DNA of 64,000 bases from an uncultured Paracoccaceae bacterium (GTDB taxonomy: Bacteria; Pseudomonadota; Alphaproteobacteria; Rhodobacterales; Rhodobacteraceae). Positions 60,057 to 64,000 of this stretch are shown in pieces. Below the pieces are notes generated by a model, which was given only the letters and a program-made list of their open reading frames with translations, made no database searches and was not told the DNA's origin. The DNA is taken from positions 620,001 to 684,000 of the forward strand of contig CANMYO010000001.1 of the NCBI GenBank assembly GCA_947502145.1, in the 5' to 3' direction. How positions within the stretch are numbered: the stretch's first letter is position 1; the number at the start of each line of letters is the position of its first letter. The translations under genes and the position numbers were made by a program.

Positions 60057-60230
60057 TTGCCAGACCAGACTGATCTGCCCCCTGCCGCCAAGCGCGCGCT
60101 TGCCGAGGCCGAAGCGCGCCGCAAGGCCGCCGAAGCGGTAAAACCGCCCGAGGAGTTTGGCGGTCGCGACGGGCCAGAGCCGGTGCGCTATGGCGATTGG
60201 GAGAAGAAGGGCATTGCCGTCGATTTCTGA
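60057..60230 (+). CDS. DUF1674 protein, succinate dehydrogenase assembly factor 4 homologue
   Basis: A protein of 57 residues. TTG 60057 has AAGGAG with a spacing of seven bases; no ATG in frame gives a better start. The C-terminal signature EEFGGRDGPEPVRYGDWEKKGIAVDF matches SDHAF4/DUF1674 (GGRxGPEPTRYGDWExKGxxxDF). The mitochondrial protein protects FAD-loaded SdhA during assembly of complex II. Sdh genes are not in the window. Confidence 0.88.
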   Translation: MPDQTDLPPAAKRALAEAEARRKAAEAVKPPEEFGGRDGPEPVRYGDWEKKGIAVDF

Positions 60231-60240
60231 CCGCAGCGGG

Positions 60241-60603
60241 CTAGCGCAATCGGAATGACGCAGAATCGCCCGCGCCCTGATCGGTTGTAAAGCGCATCTG
60301 GTCGCCCGCGACTTCGACCAGCTGACAGTTGTAAGGGATCGCGTCGCCGCCCCAGTTCATCTCGCGGCAAAAGTAGCCTTGTTGCCATGACCATGAGCCC
60401 GTCACCTGCCAGCCCACTGCCGATCCGGTGATCTGACCGTCAGCGGTGACATCAAGGGACAATTGATACAGCCGATTGGTCAGGCTGCGGTCACCGATCA
60501 GGGCCAGAAACTCATCCTGATCCGTCACCGGTTGATAGTCCTGCGCGGCTGCGGACCCGGCAGCGGCGGTGAGAATCAAAAGGGCAAAAACCAAATATTT
60601 CAT
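60241..60603 (-). CDS. Small secreted protein of unknown function
   Basis: A protein of 120 residues with a signal peptide (KYLVFALLILTAAAGSAAAQD). The mature part contains two Cys (YFCREMNWGG, YNCQLVEV) that could form a disulfide, and aromatic-rich strands around WQVTGSWSWQQGYF. It resembles small hypothetical periplasmic proteins of Rhodobacterales; I cannot name a family. It lies after dapB on the same strand with a gap of 94 bases. Confidence 0.65.
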   Translation of the reverse strand: MKYLVFALLILTAAAGSAAAQDYQPVTDQDEFLALIGDRSLTNRLYQLSLDVTADGQITGSAVGWQVTGSWSWQQGYFCREMNWGGDAIPYNCQLVEVAGDQMRFTTDQGAGDSASFRLR

Positions 60604-60697
60604 CGCGTCCTCTCACTTTTGCATATGAGGGATACGCACGACGGCGGTGTTTGGTTTGGTTAGCGCAGATCAGCGCGGGCAGGAAATTGCCGACGGA

Positions 60698-61507
60698 TCA
60701 GAGCCCCAGGACGTCCAGCATGTCATATTGGCCGGGTTTCTGGGTCTGCCCCCATAGTGCGGCCTTGAGCGCACCACGGGCAAAAACGTTCCGGTCGGTG
60801 GCCCGATGGCGCAGCGTGATCTGTTCGCCTGGCGCCGCGAAAAGCACGTCATGGTCGCCGACAATGTCGCCCCCGCGAATGGCTGTGAAGCCAATATCAC
60901 CCCTTTTGCGTGCCCCCGTCATACCGTCTCGGCCACTATCGCGGACATCTTCCAATGCCACACCCCGGCCATCGGCTGCCGCTTCGCCCAGCATCAGCGC
61001 CGTGCCTGAAGGCGCGTCGACCTTGTGGTGGTGGTGGGCCTCGATGATCTCAATATCGAAATCGTCATCCAGCGCGGCAGCTACCTTTTTTGTCAGCTGT
61101 GTCAGCAGGTTGACCCCAAGTGAGAAATTCCCTGCCTGCACCACGACGGCATGATGACTGGCGCGGTTGATCGCGGCCATGTCGTCGGCGGACAGGCCGG
61201 TGGTGCCAATCACATGCACGGCGCGCGCCTGCGCGGCCAGTTCGGCAAAGGCGACCGTTGCGGCCGGTGCCGTAAAGTCGAGAATGGCCTGCGCATTTGC
61301 AAAAACCGGCAAGGGATCGTCACTGACGCTGATACCGATTGCGCCGCCACCCATCGCTTCGCCGATGTCACGACCGACCCAGTCATGGCCGGGACGTTCC
61401 AGCGCCCCCACAAGGGTCACAGCGTCGCTGGCCTGCACCACATCGACCAGCATCCGACCCATCCGGCCAGAGACACCGGTCACCACGATCCCAGGTAATT
61501 CTGTCAT
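60698..61507 (-). CDS. dapB: 4-hydroxy-tetrahydrodipicolinate reductase
   Basis: A protein of 269 residues of the lysine/diaminopimelate pathway. It reduces hydroxy-tetrahydrodipicolinate with NAD(P)H. The start [19 protein letters not shown] has the NAD-binding GxSGRMG loop, and [16 protein letters not shown] holds the catalytic His and Lys and substrate contacts. The ATG at 61507 has GAGGA before it; a longer frame begins 37 codons upstream without similarity. Divergent from rbfA across 96 bases. Confidence 0.97.
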   Translation of the reverse strand: MTELPGIVVTGVSGRMGRMLVDVVQASDAVTLVGALERPGHDWVGRDIGEAMGGGAIGISVSDDPLPVFANAQAILDFTAPAATVAFAELAAQARAVHVIGTTGLSADDMAAINRASHHAVVVQAGNFSLGVNLLTQLTKKVAAALDDDFDIEIIEAHHHHKVDAPSGTALMLGEAAADGRGVALEDVRDSGRDGMTGARKRGDIGFTAIRGGDIVGDHDVLFAAPGEQITLRHRATDRNVFARGALKAALWGQTQKPGQYDMLDVLGL

Positions 61508-61603
61508 GTTGTCCTCTTTCGTCATTGGTTTTGTCATAGCGGGCAGCAGGCCAACGTGAAACCCTTGCTTGGCATATGCGACAACACAGCCTACATGGCG
61601 GGT

Positions 61604-61996
61604 ATGGCAAAACGACAATCAGACGGGCGCGCGCCCACACAACGACAGCTCCGCGTCGGCGAACTTATCCGCCGCCGCCTGTCAGAGCTTTTGCAGCGTG
61701 GGGAAATCCACGACCCGGACCTGTCCCGCATGTCGATAACAGTGGGCGAAGTGCGGTGTTCTCCGGATTTGCGGGTTGCGACCGCATATGTGCTGCCCCT
61801 GGGGGGTGACGGGAAAGAGGATGCGCTGGCGTTGCTGCGCAAAAACCGGCACGAGATTCGCCGCGAGGTCAGCAAGGCGCTGTCGATCAAGTTTGCGCCG
61901 GAAGTCCGGTTTGAGATCGACGACACCTTTGACCGGATGGATGCAACACGGTCACTGCTGGACAGTGACCATGTACGGCAGGATCTGGAGGACTGA
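61604..61996 (+). CDS. rbfA: Ribosome-binding factor A
   Basis: A protein of 130 residues with a KH-like fold that helps mature the 5' end of 16S rRNA in 30S particles. It has the conserved [24 protein letters not shown], then [24 protein letters not shown] and [17 protein letters not shown]. Start [15 protein letters not shown]; an ATG three codons upstream is possible. The stop overlaps the next gene (TGATG). Together with truB it forms the small ribosome/tRNA maturation cluster. Confidence 0.95.
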   Translation: MAKRQSDGRAPTQRQLRVGELIRRRLSELLQRGEIHDPDLSRMSITVGEVRCSPDLRVATAYVLPLGGDGKEDALALLRKNRHEIRREVSKALSIKFAPEVRFEIDDTFDRMDATRSLLDSDHVRQDLED

Positions 61997-62709
61997 TGCG
62001 CTGGCGTCTGGCGCTGCTGGCCCTGCTGGCCACGCCCGCCGCTGCCGTCACCTGCGCGGATACCATATTTGAGGGCGTGTCGTTGACCGCCTGCAGGGTG
62101 GATGCACGCACAGAAGACCTGCAGTTGTTCCACAGTGACGCCAATGGCAATGTCTTTGGCGGTTTTGCCGAGGTCGAGGACGGCCTTGGCATCACGCTGC
62201 CGTTTGCGATGAACGCAGGCATGTATCACGAAGATCGCGCCCCGGTCGGGCTTTACCTTGAGGATGGCGTCATCGTTTCCGCCATTGCCACACGCGCGGG
62301 GCCAGGCAACTTCGGGTTGCTGCCAAATGGCGTATTCTGCATCACCGATGACAGCGCCCGGGTCATTGAAAGCCTTGCCTATGTGGCGCAGGCCCCGTTT
62401 TGCCGGGATGCGACGCAATCGGGGCCGATGTTGGTCATTGACGGCAACCTGCATCCGCAGCTTTTGCCCAACGGTACGTCAAAGTTCATCCGCAATGGCG
62501 TTGGGACCAGCGCGGATGGGGCTACCGCGCATTTTGTCATCGCCAATGATCCGATCAATTTTCACACCTTCGCGCGTTTCTTTCGGGATGTGCTGGGGAC
62601 ACCGCAGGCGCTCTATTTTGACGGCAAGGTTTCGCGACTGCACAGCGTTGCGCTGGGTCGGTCCGACATCGGGTTTCGGATGGGGCCGATCATCGGCGTT
62701 GTGCAATAG
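61996..62709 (+). CDS. Phosphodiester glycosidase family protein (DUF2233)
   Basis: A protein of 237 residues. Signal peptide [18 protein letters not shown], followed by the DUF2233/NAGPA-like fold: FGGFAEVEDGLGITLPFAMNAGMYHEDRAPVGLYLEDG, GVFCITDDSARV, then SGPMLVIDGNLHPQL and RNGVGTSADG...HFVIANDPINFHTFARFFRDVLGTPQALYFDGKVSRL. Relatives remove GlcNAc from phosphodiesters; in bacteria the substrate is open. Its start overlaps rbfA, so it is co-translated between rbfA and truB, a steady order in this group. Confidence 0.88.
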   Translation: MRWRLALLALLATPAAAVTCADTIFEGVSLTACRVDARTEDLQLFHSDANGNVFGGFAEVEDGLGITLPFAMNAGMYHEDRAPVGLYLEDGVIVSAIATRAGPGNFGLLPNGVFCITDDSARVIESLAYVAQAPFCRDATQSGPMLVIDGNLHPQLLPNGTSKFIRNGVGTSADGATAHFVIANDPINFHTFARFFRDVLGTPQALYFDGKVSRLHSVALGRSDIGFRMGPIIGVVQ

Positions 62710-62772
62710 CCGCCGCTTGACCATTGCCGCCGCCGCGATTAGCAGACCGCTTTCAGCAAAGCAGAGGCACAG

Positions 62773-63687
62773 ATGGCACGCAGAAAGAAGGGGCGCGACA
62801 TATCGGGCTGGTTGGTGGTTGATAAACCCGCCGGGATCACCTCGACCGCGGTCGTGAACAAGGTGCGTTGGGCGCTGGAGGCCAAGAAGGCCGGCCACGC
62901 AGGCACGCTTGACCCTGATGCGACCGGCGTGCTGGCGATTGCGCTGGGTGAGGCAACCAAGACGGTGCCCTATATCACCGACGCGCTGAAGGCCTACACT
63001 TTCACGATCCGGCTGGGTCAGGCAACCAACACCGATGACGCCGAGGGTGAAGTCGTTGCCGAAAGTGATCTGCGCCCGTCTGATGAAGAGATCAAGGCGG
63101 CGCTGGGCGGGTTTGTCGGCGATATCATGCAGGTGCCGCCGCAGTTTTCCGCCGTGAAGATTGATGGAGAGCGTGCGTACAAGCGCGCACGTGATGGCGA
63201 AGCGATGGAGATTGCGGCCCGCCCGCTTTGGGTTGAGGCGCTGTTGCTTGTTGATCGCCCGGACGCTGACCACGTCACGCTTGAGATGACCTGCGGCAAA
63301 GGCGGATATGTCCGCGCAATTGCGCGCGATCTGGGGGCGGCGCTGGGGTGCCACGGCCATGTCCGCGAGCTGCGCCGCATTTGGTCCGGACCGTTTGACG
63401 TTGCGCAGGGCATCAACCTTGATCTGGTCGATGCCGAAGCACGCACCCCGGATCTGGACGCACGCCTGCTGCCACTTGAAACCGGCCTGGTTGATGTGCC
63501 GCAGGTTACCTGCCTTGCCGAGGGCGTGGCCCGCCTGCGCAACGGAAATCCGGGCGAGATCATCGCCGGCGATGTGCCATTCGGTGAAGAGGCCTGGGCC
63601 GCCTATGACGGCAAAGCGATTGCCGTCGGTCAGGTCATGGGGGGCAAACTGCACCCCAGTCGCGTTTTCAACACCACCGATGATTGA
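62773..63687 (+). CDS. truB: tRNA pseudouridine(55) synthase
   Basis: A protein of 304 residues that makes pseudouridine 55 in the T loop of most tRNAs. The catalytic aspartate is Asp47 in [29 protein letters not shown], the YxFTIRLG segment and [32 protein letters not shown] are the other family motifs. The C-terminal part holds a small PUA-like domain. The next gene begins inside its last codons (8-base overlap). Confidence 0.97.
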   Translation: MARRKKGRDISGWLVVDKPAGITSTAVVNKVRWALEAKKAGHAGTLDPDATGVLAIALGEATKTVPYITDALKAYTFTIRLGQATNTDDAEGEVVAESDLRPSDEEIKAALGGFVGDIMQVPPQFSAVKIDGERAYKRARDGEAMEIAARPLWVEALLLVDRPDADHVTLEMTCGKGGYVRAIARDLGAALGCHGHVRELRRIWSGPFDVAQGINLDLVDAEARTPDLDARLLPLETGLVDVPQVTCLAEGVARLRNGNPGEIIAGDVPFGEEAWAAYDGKAIAVGQVMGGKLHPSRVFNTTDD

Positions 63688-64000
63688 ACGGGCACATGAC
63701 ACCGGTCTGACTCGCTCGGTCGCGCTCTATTCCAACTGCGAGACCTATCGCTATGCCCTGACCCGTGTCTGGGGTGATGGCCGCCGGTTGCTATATGTCA
63801 TGCTAAACCCGTCAAAGGCGACGGAGCTTGCCAATGACCCCACGGTAGAGCGTTGTGAACGGCGGGCACGGGCGCTGGGCTATGGGGCGTTCCGGGTCGC
63901 GAACATCTTTGCCCTGCGCGAAACCAATCCTCATGTGATGCGGCGCGTGGCAGACCCCAATGGCGCGGAGAACGACGACGCCCTGCGCGATGGGGCGGAT
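63680..64000 (+). CDS. DUF1643 protein, partial (C-terminus off right edge)
   Basis: 107 codons are visible from ATG 63680, which overlaps the truB stop by 8 bases in another frame. The sequence has the DUF1643 signature: [40 protein letters not shown] and [17 protein letters not shown]. The family is widespread, with unknown function. The frame stays open to the window's end. Confidence 0.85.
   Translation, partial: MIERAHDTGLTRSVALYSNCETYRYALTRVWGDGRRLLYVMLNPSKATELANDPTVERCERRARALGYGAFRVANIFALRETNPHVMRRVADPNGAENDDALRDGAD

Overview
The window is chromosomal DNA of an alphaproteobacterium of the Rhodobacterales (Roseobacter/Rhodobacter group). This rests on protein-level recognition only: an RpoE-ChrR singlet-oxygen locus with the same gene order as in Rhodobacter sphaeroides, L10 and RpoB/RpoC of the group's type, the SDR / twin-TM protein / cobalamin adenosyltransferase / etfBA run, and many 'Rhodobacterales' DUF families (DUF3775, DUF3833, DUF1365, DUF3035). 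Coding is dense, GC-rich and mostly ordinary. No prophage, insertion sequence, CRISPR array or rRNA operon is visible.

Layout. 1-2.2 kb: a desaturase cut by the left edge, a TPR protein and an outer-membrane barrel protein. 2.3-29.5 kb: the transcription/translation block read right to left on the minus strand: tuf, tRNA-Trp, secE, nusG, rplK-rplA, rplJ-rplL, rpoB-rpoC. It is stretched by inserted gene groups: a transporter/stress pair and an acyltransferase between tuf and tRNA-Trp, a sulfotransferase-like gene between tRNA-Trp and secE, a TRAP transporter with a fused 5-oxoprolinase/hydantoinase and its regulator between nusG and rplK, and a desaturase plus an HxlR-type regulator/tautomerase pair between rplA and rplJ. 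29.7-38.9 kb: metabolic and housekeeping genes (VOC protein, gabD, parC, SH3 protein, SDR, twin-TM protein, cobalamin adenosyltransferase, etfBA) and a DoxX-like gene broken by an in-frame TGA.

39-45.4 kb: the RpoE-ChrR singlet-oxygen system. The rpoE-chrR pair faces a five-gene operon (flavin amine oxidase-like protein, DUF1365, MFS transporter, DUF3833, SDR). Two divergent ECF-type promoters, each with an 18-base spacer, lie between them. 45.4-54.1 kb: mutL-rmuC, a Rossmann-fold gene preceded by a perfect dyad with 10-bp arms, a two-gene M16 peptidase complex, and an ECF sigma factor with a Cys-rich C-terminal extension followed by a secreted SnoaL-like protein. 54.2-64 kb: a long housekeeping run, rsmB-heparinase-purH-lspA-DUF3035 on the minus strand, then the SDHAF4-like gene, dapB, rbfA, a DUF2233 protein, truB and a DUF1643 gene cut by the right edge.

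The parts that go beyond routine annotation are: (1) the fragmented tuf-to-rpoC block and the self-contained oxoproline/hydantoin uptake-and-hydrolysis module inside it; (2) the divergent RpoE promoters, which show that the longest rpoE reading frame is over-extended at its 5' end; (3) the ECF factor with its own Cys-rich tail and periplasmic partner; (4) several strong dyad operators with no assigned regulator. I found no clearly new multi-gene defence or mobile system.
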